From Candidatus Cloacimonadota bacterium (GTDB lineage: Bacteria; Muiribacteriota; UBA6191; JACPRK01), in the NCBI GenBank assembly GCA_021772705.1, contig JAJFLN010000723.1:1-7182 (forward strand): a stretch of DNA of 7,182 nt, given 5' to 3'. Each line of letters starts with the position of its first letter. Position 1 is the stretch's first letter. The translations under genes were made by a program, and so were the position numbers. The notes under the pieces are model-generated. The model saw only the letters and a list, made by a program, of their open reading frames with translations, searched no databases and was not told the DNA's origin. Of this stretch, positions 1 to 7,059 are shown one piece after another.

Positions 1-123
1 TCCACAAACTCCTCGAGCAAGGTCGCCCCGTTCCCGATCGCCCTGTTCCTGCCGCGTTGCCAGAGCCGGCCCTCGCGTGAGCTCCGGATCTCCCTCTTTC
101 ACCACAACCAGCGCGCGCCCGCA
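1..123. repeat. Left copy of exact 123-bp terminal direct repeat
   Basis: Bases 1-123 are identical to 7060-7182 and in the same orientation. The repeat stops only where the window stops, so its true length is unknown. The simplest readings are an assembler overlap closing a 7,059-bp circle or one period of a tandem array. A genuine direct repeat flanking a chromosomal module is also possible. No complete gene lies inside it. Confidence 0.97.
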
Positions 124-163
124 CTTGCCGGCCCTTCCGCCTCCTGACGCTTCGGGAGAAAGC

Positions 164-183
164 CTCGAAAGACTCTTTTCGAG
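164..183. promoter_or_regulatory. Inverted repeat, 7-bp arms
   Basis: CTCGAAA (164-170) and TTTCGAG (177-183) are exact reverse complements separated by six bases. There is no T-run directly after the right arm, so a classical terminator is unlikely. It could be a regulator binding site or an RNA hairpin in the leader. The arms are seen directly; the function is inferred. Confidence 0.45.
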
Positions 184-212
184 CAGGCTCTTTTCTGTGT
201 ACCCTGTGAGTC

Positions 213-232
213 GGCAGCTTCTTCAAGCTGCC
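213..232. promoter_or_regulatory. Inverted repeat / hairpin, 8-bp arms, 4-base loop
   Basis: GGCAGCTT (213-220) and AAGCTGCC (225-232) are perfect reverse complements around the loop CTTC. The hairpin ends 35 bases before the TTG start at 268 and has no following T-tract. It could be a 5' leader hairpin affecting mRNA stability or translation, or a dyad operator. The pairing is certain; the role is not known. Confidence 0.5.
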
Positions 233-267
233 AGCTCATAGCGAGAATCGGAAAAGGGAGGGTCTGT

Positions 268-768
268 TTGAAAACGCGCGGTCTCCGTCATGTCTCTCGA
301 AACGTTTGCACCCACCACGCGGGGCGCTTCTTTGCACTGATTACCGTGGCTCTTTTCGGGCTGCTTCTGACAGGGCCCGTTCTCCTTGCGGGCACAGGTG
401 GCGAGCAGAGCAGGGACGCCTCGCTTTCCCCGGCCTGCCAGGAACAGCTCAAGGCCCTGATCGACTCCTATCGCGAAAGACGACAAGGTCTTCGCGTGGA
501 GATGGGAGGTCACAAGCAGGAAAAGCAACGAATTCACCGGGATGTCCTCGCTCTGAAGAAGCAAGACAAGCTCACACGACAGCAGTTTCCTGCCAAATCA
601 CAGGGTCGAAAAGCCTGGGACAGGGCCTATGACGATCAGATGAAGGGACTTCAGTCCAGAATCCGGGACGAACTCCAGAAAGATCGAGCCTTCGAGCTTC
701 AAAAGCAGGTCTGGCTCGACGAGTTCCAGAGCCAGCGAGACGCCATCCGACAGAGCTGCAACCACTGA
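268..768 (+). CDS. Small secreted helical protein, unknown function
   Basis: This 166-aa product is not one I recognise. The start is TTG, chosen because GGGAGGG (256-262) lies five bases upstream and because the N-terminus then reads as a Sec signal peptide: a basic start, then a hydrophobic stretch at about residues 21-41. The mature part (about 125 aa) is very hydrophilic, rich in Lys, Arg, Glu, Asp and Gln, and should be mainly helical with coiled-coil character. It is bracketed by two cysteines, C57 and C164, which could form a disulfide closing a helical hairpin in the periplasm or outside the cell. Trp117 and Trp149 are the only tryptophans. The gene ends 53 bases before the RHS gene on the same strand, so the two are probably co-transcribed. 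An accessory, chaperone or adaptor role for the RHS protein is possible, but only position supports it. Confidence 0.8.
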   Translation: MKTRGLRHVSRNVCTHHAGRFFALITVALFGLLLTGPVLLAGTGGEQSRDASLSPACQEQLKALIDSYRERRQGLRVEMGGHKQEKQRIHRDVLALKKQDKLTRQQFPAKSQGRKAWDRAYDDQMKGLQSRIRDELQKDRAFELQKQVWLDEFQSQRDAIRQSCNH

Positions 769-777
769 CTTGTTCTT

Positions 778-792
778 GCTGGTTTATCCAGC
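778..792. other. Short intergenic inverted repeat
   Basis: GCTGG (778-782) and CCAGC (788-792) are exact reverse complements around TTTAT, in the 53-base gap between the small secreted-protein gene and the RHS gene. There is no T-tract, and the stem is only five pairs, so it is not called a terminator. It could weakly modulate read-through into the RHS gene. Confidence 0.25.
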
Positions 793-821
793 CGCTTTCG
801 CAAAAGGGGGTTCACTTTCTT

Positions 822-3800
822 ATGTTCGATCTGAACTGGACTCGTCCGTGGGTTCTCGCAACTCTCGGCCTCCTCCTGGCGATGGCAACGCCGGGAACCG
901 CGGGGGATTTCGGGCTTACCCCCCCATGTAGCACGCCGACATCAGCCGAGCTCATCGGAATAGAGCCGGGCGACATTGCCTTTGGGCAGCCCGGCTTAGC
1001 TGTCCCCGTGAACGGCCTGCCCTATGACTTCCTGGTGTCCGGAACGGCCATCCCCCTGCTCCAGCTCCAGCCACCGCAGGCCATCGTGTTTCCGTTCCCG
1101 CGACCGCAACCCCTGCCGCTCGAGTATGCCTCCTGCACGTCGGTGTCCACGTTCATCGACGACGTGAGCGTCTGCGAGAGCAACTGCTCTTATCAGGTCC
1201 AGGAGCTCGAGATCACCTCTCAATCTACCGGCGCCTCTCTGCTGCTGACGGAGGCCGATCGGGTCGGAATCAACGACATCTTCTTCCGGACAGGCGTCCG
1301 GCATCCCATCGTTGGCGACGGCTTCGAGTGGCTCACAAGCACCGTCCCTGACGGGATCTACACCATCCAGGGCCGGGCGTTTCAGGACCCTCTCACCCTC
1401 GACTTCGAGTGCACGAAGTGCTTCTGGAACGAAGTCCTGTCGAACACTGTGACCGTTCGTGTCCTCAACAATTCCGTCGCCTGCAATCCACCGAGCGCGG
1501 TCCATCTCTTGGAGGTCATCCCCACGGGAAGCGGAAGCGTGAGTCCTCATCCGACGGACCCGGCATCTTTGCTCGTCTCGGGCACCATTCGGGCGACCTT
1601 CACCGTGGACGAGGCCACGTCCCCACCGGCCTGTGACTTCGGGACGCTGCTCCGCCTTACCAACCTCGAGACCGGCAGACAGTCGAGCTTCTCGGCATCC
1701 TCGGAGATCGACACCGCTCTCTTCGACGATGGCCTCTATGCCCTCCAGGCTGCGGCATTTCCGACGGGCAACGCCTTCTTCGAGCTGGTCGCCTCCGACC
1801 CGCTCGTTCTGTCCATCGTGAACGAGGCGGGCCCCCCTCCGGAAGCCGGCGAAAATGATCCCATCAACCAGCTCGGCGACGTCTACGCCGCAGACCCGAC
1901 GGACCTGGACGCCATCCAGGGTGTCCATCCCGGCCGCCCTTTCAACGCTCACCCACGATCGGAGCACTCCGGCGATCCTCCGAGTATCTCGGATCAGTTC
2001 GGAGCGGACCCGGTAAACCTGGTCACGGGAGGGCTCTTCGCTCCGGAGCTTGACGCCTCCTTCCCTGCCATCGGCCACACCGTTTCCCTCTGGCGCTACT
2101 ACAACAGCGGCGATGGCGAAGACAGACCCTTCGGGATCGGCTGGAGCTTTCTCTACGACCGTTCCGTCCGGCTGACCCTCGAAGGCAAGCTCATCGAACG
2201 GGACGGCCGTGGCGTCCAGTTCGCCTTCTCCCCCGACGGCGCCGGGGGGTTCCTGCCCGCAACGGGATACGAGGGCCGGGCGTCCCAGGATGCAGGTGAG
2301 TTCTCTGTCCGCCATGCCCGCGGAACCACCTATCGATACGCTCTCTCCGGTGAACTCCTGTCCATCACCGACGCCAGCGGCAACGCCCTGACCTTCGCCT
2401 ACTCCGATGGCGTCCTCGCCTCACTCTCGGCCCCCGGCGGCCGGCAGGTCCTCTTCTCGAATGACGGGGCACACATCACCGCCGTGACCCTCCCTGACGG
2501 AGAGACCCACGCCTATCAGTACGATGGCACGGGGCGCCTCGTGGCCCATGTCGATCCGCTCGGAAACACCACGACCTACACCTACGGTCCCGGCGGCCTG
2601 CTCGGAACCATCACGCGTCCATCCGGAGCCACGACCGCGTATCTCTTTACCGGCGGGCGTGTGACTCAAGTCGTAGACCCTGGCGGCGGCGTCAACACCC
2701 TCACCTACGACCTCGCAAGTCGCCTCACTCTCGTGACCGACCGCGCCGGCGCCGAGACGCGGGTTCGCTACGACGTCAGCGGCAACATCACTCAGCGAAC
2801 CGACCCTCTCGGGGCGGTCGAATCGCGCAGCTACGACACCGAGTTCAGGATCACCCGCATCACGGACCCACGGGGGGCTACCAGCCGGTTCACCTACGAC
2901 GCCGTTGGCAACGTCACTCAGGTCAGCGATCCTCTCGGCAACATCACCAGCATCACCATCGACCCCGTCTTGGCGCGCCCCACCAGCATCACTGGCCCGC
3001 GAGCCCAGACGACGATTTTTGAATACGACGGTTTCGGCAACCTGACGGCCCTCATCAACCCTGTCGGCGATCGATTCGAGGTTGCCTACGAGGCTCGCGG
3101 GCTTCCCCTCGAGCTGCGAGATTTCAGAGGAAACCTCACCCGATTCGAATACGACGCCAACGGCGGCCTGAGTGCTGTCATCGACCCCGCAGGCAATCGC
3201 TCGGAGATCCTTCGCGATGCCCTCGGTCGACCCCTGCGTCTTACGGACCCTCTCGGTCGCTCGACCCAGGTCGAATACCTCTTGGGCCGCCTCCCGAGCC
3301 GCATCATCGACCCTCTCGGCCAGGTGACCTCTTACACCTACGATGCTGACCTGAATCCGGTCGTTTTCACCCGGTCGAACGGGGCCAGCACATCCTTCAC
3401 CTACGGTCAGTTTGGTTTTCAGACCCGCGTCACGGCCCTCACCGACGCCTTGGACAACGTCACCCGCTTCGAGTACGACGCCGCCGGCCGTCTCGAGAGA
3501 GTCCTCGATCCCCTCGGCCAGGCCCTCTTGCTTGCCCACGACGCCGCGGGCCGCCTGATCCGCGTCACGGACCCGCTCGGACAGGTGACACGCCTCACCT
3601 ACGACGCCAACGGCAACGTCGCTACCGCCTCCAGTGCCGGCAATCAGTACGTCTTTACCTACGACGCTCTGGATCGGCTGACCCGTCGCACCGGGCTCCT
3701 GGGAGGCGTCGTCGCGCTCGACGAGGCCTTCACCTTTGACGCCGCCGGGAACCGGCTGAGCTTCCGCGGCTCTCGTGGCGGCCTCACGACCTACACCTAC

Positions 3801-5729
3801 AACCTAGCCTCCCAGCTCACTCGGCTCGTCTCCAGCAATCCCGGAGATGCCACGGGACTCGCTTTCGACTTTGCTTACGACTCCGGCGGGCGACTCGCCC
3901 AGAAGACCTATCCGAACGGAACAGCCGCCCTCATCGGCTATGACGCGGCCGGCCGCGTCACCAGTTTCGATAACATCTCTGGCCGTGCTCTTCTCTCCCA
4001 GCATCGATACACCCACGACCCCGTCGGGAATGTCCTCTCCGTTTTCGATGAGGTCGGCGGTCTCGAGAGCTACACCTACGACGCCCTCCATCGGCTCGTG
4101 CGTGCGGTGGTCCCCTCGGAACGTCTGAAGGGAGGCAACCCGGGGACCCGTGGTCCTCCGGCCGTCCTCGATTTCGCCTACGACCCGACGGGCAACCGCA
4201 TCTCGAAGACCGTCGACGGCGTCGCCTCCTTCGCGACCTACGACGCGGCCAACCGCCTGCTGCAGACGGGCCTCGAGCAGTTCACCTACGATCGCCGGGG
4301 CAACCTGCTCTCCCGGATCTCCGGCTCCGACGAGCTGCGTCTCACCTACTCCGTCGCCAACCAGCTTCGCACCGCGACCACGTTCCGCTCGGGTCGCCAG
4401 AAGGCCAGCGAAGCCTATGGCTACGACGCCTTCGGCGCCCGGACCCGGATAGAGGGTGCGCGAGGCGCCCGTGTCGATGCCTTCGACGGGCTCGCGCTCG
4501 CCGAGAGCTTCGACGTCTCCGCCCAGGGGCGTGTCGGCGATCCCCTTCGCCTCGTTCGCGACACCACGGGCTACGTGCTGCTCCAGCACGCCCAGGGCTC
4601 CGGCCCCGACCTCTTCCACTACCAGGACGCCCTCGGCTCCACGACGGCCCTGGGCACCGCCAGCGGCGGAGCCAAGAGCCGCTACCAGTATTCCCCCTTC
4701 GGCGAGCTCGTCCAGGGCAACGACGGCGCCACGCCCATCCTCTTCGCCGGGATGCAGCACGACGACCTCTCCGGCTTCGCCTACTCCCACTTCCGCCACT
4801 ACGACCCGGCCCAGGGGCGCTGGACTTCCCGGGAGCCGCTGGGCTTCCTCGGCGGTCCCAACCTCTACCTCTACGCACTCGACAACCCGGCGACCTTCAC
4901 CGACCCCTCTGGCCTGCTGGTCGGCGTCGACGACGCGGCGGCCCTGGCCCTCGCAGCGCTCGCCGGCGGCACCCTCAGCGTTGGCGTCGACGTCGCCCTC
5001 AGCAAGCTCCAGGGCCGTGAAATCACCCGCCAGAGCCTCGTCAAGTCCTTCGCCCTCGGCGCCACCTTCGGCGGCATCGGAAAGACCTTCACGGGGGCCC
5101 GGGCCGTGCTGGCCGCCCTCGCTGGCGGCACCACGGTCGGAACCGCCGTCGACGCCTACTTCGAGCCGCCATGCGACACTCTCGACCTCGCTGCGACGGC
5201 TGGCAGGAACGCCGCCAAGAGCGCCGTCGGTCTCGCCGCAGGAGCAGCCGTGGGGCGAATCGCGCGCGCGGCGCGGCCAGGTCTTAATGCACTCACACGA
5301 CGATTCCGGCTTCCTGGTCCCGTTCCGGGTGTTTTTCCCAGCACTGACGTAGTACTTGGCCTCGCAGCCCCAGGAGGGAAAGTGGGGGCTCTTACCAGAT
5401 TCGCTGGCGCGGCAACCCCGGGAACGCAGGCCCCGTTATCGCCGTCGACGTTCTCTCTCGCCGCGGGGAGTGCGAGGAATCATGCGATTGCAGCAGATAC
5501 CCTCCGTTTCGCAGGTACGCGGTTGCAGGAGACTGGCGGCCGTCTGGGCATTAATCTAGAAGGCCTCAATCTTCGAGCGGCGCTCAATCCAGCCAGCTCT
5601 CACTTCAATTCGGTGACTTCGATCGAACTCCGCGGTGTCCTCAACGATCCGTTCCTGCGCGACAGAGCGCGTTTTTTTCTAGGCGGTGTCGATGTCACCG
5701 CCCGGATACTCGGAGAAATCGGGTTCTAG
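822..5729 (+). CDS. Secreted RHS/YD-repeat polymorphic toxin-like protein
   Basis: The 1,635-aa product starts at ATG 822 with GGGGG-type Shine-Dalgarno at 806-810. Residues 1-27 form a Sec signal peptide (hydrophobic 10-22, likely cleavage after GTA at 25-27). Two Ig-like modules follow, with matching motifs DGIYTIQ at 177 and DGLYALQ at 303, and several cysteines. A linker leads to the RHS entry domain (DUF6531-like) beginning DPVNLVTGG at 396. About 25 YD repeats (YDxxGRL/GNL type, often with DPLG between) run from about 566 to 1207. The core closes with HYQDALGST at 1266, GRW at 1332 and DPSGL at 1361-1365. In known RHS/Tc-C proteins the repeats form a hollow shell, and the segment ending in DPxGL cleaves off the C-terminal toxin. 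Here 270 residues follow: an Ala/Gly-rich stretch (to about 1487), then an unrecognised tip. There is no PAAR or VgrG domain, so Sec export rather than type VI delivery is indicated. Toxicity is inferred from architecture. Confidence 0.93.
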   Translation: MFDLNWTRPWVLATLGLLLAMATPGTAGDFGLTPPCSTPTSAELIGIEPGDIAFGQPGLAVPVNGLPYDFLVSGTAIPLLQLQPPQAIVFPFPRPQPLPLEYASCTSVSTFIDDVSVCESNCSYQVQELEITSQSTGASLLLTEADRVGINDIFFRTGVRHPIVGDGFEWLTSTVPDGIYTIQGRAFQDPLTLDFECTKCFWNEVLSNTVTVRVLNNSVACNPPSAVHLLEVIPTGSGSVSPHPTDPASLLVSGTIRATFTVDEATSPPACDFGTLLRLTNLETGRQSSFSASSEIDTALFDDGLYALQAAAFPTGNAFFELVASDPLVLSIVNEAGPPPEAGENDPINQLGDVYAADPTDLDAIQGVHPGRPFNAHPRSEHSGDPPSISDQFGADPVNLVTGGLFAPELDASFPAIGHTVSLWRYYNSGDGEDRPFGIGWSFLYDRSVRLTLEGKLIERDGRGVQFAFSPDGAGGFLPATGYEGRASQDAGEFSVRHARGTTYRYALSGELLSITDASGNALTFAYSDGVLASLSAPGGRQVLFSNDGAHITAVTLPDGETHAYQYDGTGRLVAHVDPLGNTTTYTYGPGGLLGTITRPSGATTAYLFTGGRVTQVVDPGGGVNTLTYDLASRLTLVTDRAGAETRVRYDVSGNITQRTDPLGAVESRSYDTEFRITRITDPRGATSRFTYDAVGNVTQVSDPLGNITSITIDPVLARPTSITGPRAQTTIFEYDGFGNLTALINPVGDRFEVAYEARGLPLELRDFRGNLTRFEYDANGGLSAVIDPAGNRSEILRDALGRPLRLTDPLGRSTQVEYLLGRLPSRIIDPLGQVTSYTYDADLNPVVFTRSNGASTSFTYGQFGFQTRVTALTDALDNVTRFEYDAAGRLERVLDPLGQALLLAHDAAGRLIRVTDPLGQVTRLTYDANGNVATASSAGNQYVFTYDALDRLTRRTGLLGGVVALDEAFTFDAAGNRLSFRGSRGGLTTYTYNLASQLTRLVSSNPGDATGLAFDFAYDSGGRLAQKTYPNGTAALIGYDAAGRVTSFDNISGRALLSQHRYTHDPVGNVLSVFDEVGGLESYTYDALHRLVRAVVPSERLKGGNPGTRGPPAVLDFAYDPTGNRISKTVDGVASFATYDAANRLLQTGLEQFTYDRRGNLLSRISGSDELRLTYSVANQLRTATTFRSGRQKASEAYGYDAFGARTRIEGARGARVDAFDGLALAESFDVSAQGRVGDPLRLVRDTTGYVLLQHAQGSGPDLFHYQDALGSTTALGTASGGAKSRYQYSPFGELVQGNDGATPILFAGMQHDDLSGFAYSHFRHYDPAQGRWTSREPLGFLGGPNLYLYALDNPATFTDPSGLLVGVDDAAALALAALAGGTLSVGVDVALSKLQGREITRQSLVKSFALGATFGGIGKTFTGARAVLAALAGGTTVGTAVDAYFEPPCDTLDLAATAGRNAAKSAVGLAAGAAVGRIARAARPGLNALTRRFRLPGPVPGVFPSTDVVLGLAAPGGKVGALTRFAGAATPGTQAPLSPSTFSLAAGSARNHAIAADTLRFAGTRLQETGGRLGINLEGLNLRAALNPASSHFNSVTSIELRGVLNDPFLRDRARFFLGGVDVTARILGEIGF
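5280..5726 (+). other. Variable C-terminal tip of RHS protein, candidate toxin domain
   Basis: This covers residues about 1487-1635. Just before it the codons end almost always in C or G. From about 5280 codons such as CTT, AAT, GCA and GTA become frequent and overall GC falls, a break typical of exchanged RHS tips. The tip begins after a basic/Pro-rich stretch (LTRRFRLPGPVP), passes a Gly/Ala/Ser/Thr-rich part, and ends in a charged segment with SSHFNSV, LRGVLNDPFLRDRARFFLGG and a final EIGF. I see no HNH, GHH, ADP-ribosyltransferase, deaminase or other catalytic signature I can name. The exact boundary is approximate and toxic activity is inferred from position alone. Confidence 0.55.
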
Positions 5730-6032
5730 ATGCCTCCTGCAAATGAAGCACGGGCTGCTCTGGCGGCGGCAACTTGGGGATTTGCCCAAGTTTGGGACTA
5801 CAGTATCTCACATAGCATCCTCAGAATACGCCTCAACAACTCATCTGCAGGTCTAGTCTTGCACGACTGTGAATTCGTTTCGTTTCGCCAATCCTGGCGA
5901 GTAGATAGCATTTCAATTGATGAATACACGGATGTGCGCGGATTTAAACGTTGTCATGTGACCGATGCTGAAAACCTCGACGTTCGCTGCAGTCATGTGT
6001 ACTTTTCGAGCAATATTGAGTTTGACCGGTGA
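5730..6032 (+). CDS. Candidate immunity protein for the RHS tip
   Basis: The ATG follows the RHS stop TAG with no gap, and GGAG at 5712-5715 inside the RHS gene is a plausible ribosome site, so translation is probably coupled. The 100-aa product has no signal peptide or membrane segment and should be cytoplasmic. It reads as an alternating, beta-rich fold: motifs WDYSISHSILRIRL near residue 22, GLVLHDCEFVSF near 41, and RCHVTDAENLDVRCSHVYF near 74, with four cysteines. GC is about 45-48% in two sampled lines, well below the RHS core, matching the tip rather than the core. A small AT-richer cytoplasmic protein directly after a variable RHS tip is the classic place of an immunity gene. I do not recognise the family, so the immunity role is inference from position, size and composition. 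It ends in two consecutive TGA codons. Confidence 0.7.
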   Translation: MPPANEARAALAAATWGFAQVWDYSISHSILRIRLNNSSAGLVLHDCEFVSFRQSWRVDSISIDEYTDVRGFKRCHVTDAENLDVRCSHVYFSSNIEFDR

Positions 6033-6035
6033 TGA

Positions 6036-6306
6036 AAGCCGAACAGCCAGCTAGACCCTCACCGAAAAGGTCTATCCCTCGACACGGCAAACTTCACATT
6101 CCAGGCCGACCGGGTGATCCGGACACTCGAAAAGCAACTCATCGCTGTGGAGATCAAAGTCCTCGGCGCTCCGTTCGAATCAGCTTGGCGGCCTTGCCGA
6201 ACTGGAGATCTCCGGCGGCGGCGTCGCTCGCGGGGGCAACGCAGTCACGGCCGACGTCGCCGGCGAAACGATCAAACGGTTCATCACGATCCTGGTCAAC
6301 GACTGA
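6036..6306 (+). pseudogene. Frameshifted remnant of a small gene
   Basis: Two different frames each hold a protein-like half. In the first frame (same phase as the preceding gene, after its double TGA) the sequence reads sensibly as LDTANFTFQADRVIRTLEKQ and on through LIAVEIKVLGAPFE to about 6179, then turns into Arg-rich shadow. In the next frame a sensible tail begins near 6181 (QLGGLAELEISGGG, then AVTADVAGETIKRFITILVND) and stops at TGA 6304-6306. Removing one base near 6180 joins them into one smooth polypeptide of about 89 residues. No ATG opens the first half; a GTG at 6114 is the only candidate seen. The likely reading is an inactivated small gene, perhaps an old immunity gene or its 3' part. 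A sequencing or assembly error at one base is the main alternative. The family is not recognised. Confidence 0.55.
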
Positions 6307-6310
6307 GCCG

Positions 6311-6997
6311 ATGAAGCGCGAGACCAGGCAGCGGATCAAGTCAGTCCACGCCAGTATCGAACAAGCTCTTGAACCGCTCGGATTCAAACGGCTATTCGAG
6401 GGAAAACTGATTCGCAGGCACTCCGAGGATATCGTGTTCAAGATCGGCTTCCCTCATGTCGCACGGCCCTTTATCCAAGAGGTGGAGATCAACGCCAATC
6501 TTGGGATCTGGTGCGAACAGATCGAGGCGAAATGTGCGGAAATCGTTGGAAGCAAGAGGACGATACGGGGGAATGCAACCGTCCTCAAACCCCTCTATGT
6601 CCTTGCGAACAAGTCTAGCTCTCACTGGGAATTCATCGAGGAGGAGGCGTCCCTGGATGGAGTCCCTCCTGACCTTGCCAAGCTCATTCGCAAGCCCGCA
6701 ATTCCCTTCGATGTTGTGGCTGCCGATATCGCCGAGGCCGTCCGCAAGCACGGACTGCCATGGTTCTTGGAACGTGGCACGTTGAGAGAGCTGGTGCATC
6801 GGGGAGCTGACGATTTTCTTTCCTGGGAGGTGACGCTTCCTGTCGGCTACAGGCTGCTCGGCCAACTCGACAAGGCGCGCCAAACTATCGCCAGAAACAA
6901 GACCTTTCTCCGCCAGCGAGGCATCGAGAAGTTCGTGCGTGACTACGACGAAACCGCCCACCGCCTGGAGGACTGGCTGCGCACCCTGAAGGAATGA
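6311..6997 (+). CDS. DUF4304-like protein, possible second immunity gene
   Basis: The 228-aa product starts MKRETRQRIKSVHASIEQ. I chose ATG 6311 although the frame stays open back to GTG 6029, because the extra 94 codons are Arg/Pro/Ser-rich, lie over the frameshifted gene and do not look like protein. No clear Shine-Dalgarno is visible; the start lies five bases after the TGA of the broken gene, so coupling is possible. There is no signal peptide, so it is cytoplasmic. The N-terminal helix ending LEPLGFKR, then a strand-rich stretch (LIRRHSEDIVFKIGFP, IQEVEINANLGIW) and a helical C-terminus (DIAEAVRKHGLPWFLERGTL) resemble the general plan of DUF4304 proteins, often found beside polymorphic toxins. 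That assignment comes from pattern memory, not a search. With its place behind an RHS gene, immunity is a reasonable guess. Confidence 0.8.
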   Translation: MKRETRQRIKSVHASIEQALEPLGFKRLFEGKLIRRHSEDIVFKIGFPHVARPFIQEVEINANLGIWCEQIEAKCAEIVGSKRTIRGNATVLKPLYVLANKSSSHWEFIEEEASLDGVPPDLAKLIRKPAIPFDVVAADIAEAVRKHGLPWFLERGTLRELVHRGADDFLSWEVTLPVGYRLLGQLDKARQTIARNKTFLRQRGIEKFVRDYDETAHRLEDWLRTLKE

Positions 6998-7059
6998 AGC
7001 CAGAGGCTGCGGATAGATCGCGCGATGTTCGGTCTGGACAACCGTGACCGACTTCATGG
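6998..7059. other. Intergenic stretch before the right repeat
   Basis: No gene is supported here. It contains a weak 4-bp stem, AGCC (6998-7001) and GGCT (7005-7008), right after the stop of the last gene, and a perfect 10-base palindrome ATCGCGCGAT at 7017-7026. Neither is followed by a T-run, so no terminator is claimed. A short reading frame from GTG 7044 or ATG 7056 runs into the right repeat and stops at 7139. Confidence 0.4.

Larger units (their letters stand above)
124..267 (+). promoter_or_regulatory. Leader upstream of the 268-768 gene
   Basis: No convincing coding sequence is visible here. The stretch holds two inverted repeats (164-183 and 213-232, listed separately), an 8-base direct repeat CTCTTTTC at 173-180 and 188-195, and a Shine-Dalgarno-like GGGAGGG at 256-262. 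I could not pick out a confident -35/-10 pair. If the window is circular, the intergenic gap between the last gene (ending 6997) and the first (starting 268) is about 329 bases, and this is where the operon promoter should be. Confidence 0.5.

Noticed and set aside
778..792. Possible terminator between the small secreted-protein gene and the RHS gene
   Set aside because: The stem is only five pairs and no T-tract follows, so a terminator call is not supported.
996..2315. Long minus-strand open frame (439 aa) opposite the RHS N-terminal half
   Set aside because: It lies wholly antisense to a strongly supported gene. Its product is Gly/Val/Arg/Glu-rich with no recognisable domain, as expected from the third-position bias of GC-rich DNA.
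2421..3539. Minus-strand open frame (372 aa) opposite the YD repeats
   Set aside because: Its periodic GD/DAV pattern is the mirror image of the YD repeats, so it is a shadow of the coding strand.
3804..4799. Minus-strand open frames (331 and 178 aa) opposite the RHS core
   Set aside because: Antisense shadows. The 178-aa one (4342-4878) is mostly Arg, Gly and Ser with no domain.
4456..5352. Plus-strand frame of 298 aa overlapping the RHS core in another phase
   Set aside because: The composition is almost entirely Ser, Pro, Ala, Thr and Arg, typical of an out-of-phase reading of GC-rich coding DNA.
6029..6310. N-terminal extension of the 6311-6997 gene from GTG 6029
   Set aside because: These 94 codons give an Arg/Pro/Ser-rich sequence, and better protein-like readings exist in the other two frames, so ATG 6311 was taken as the start.
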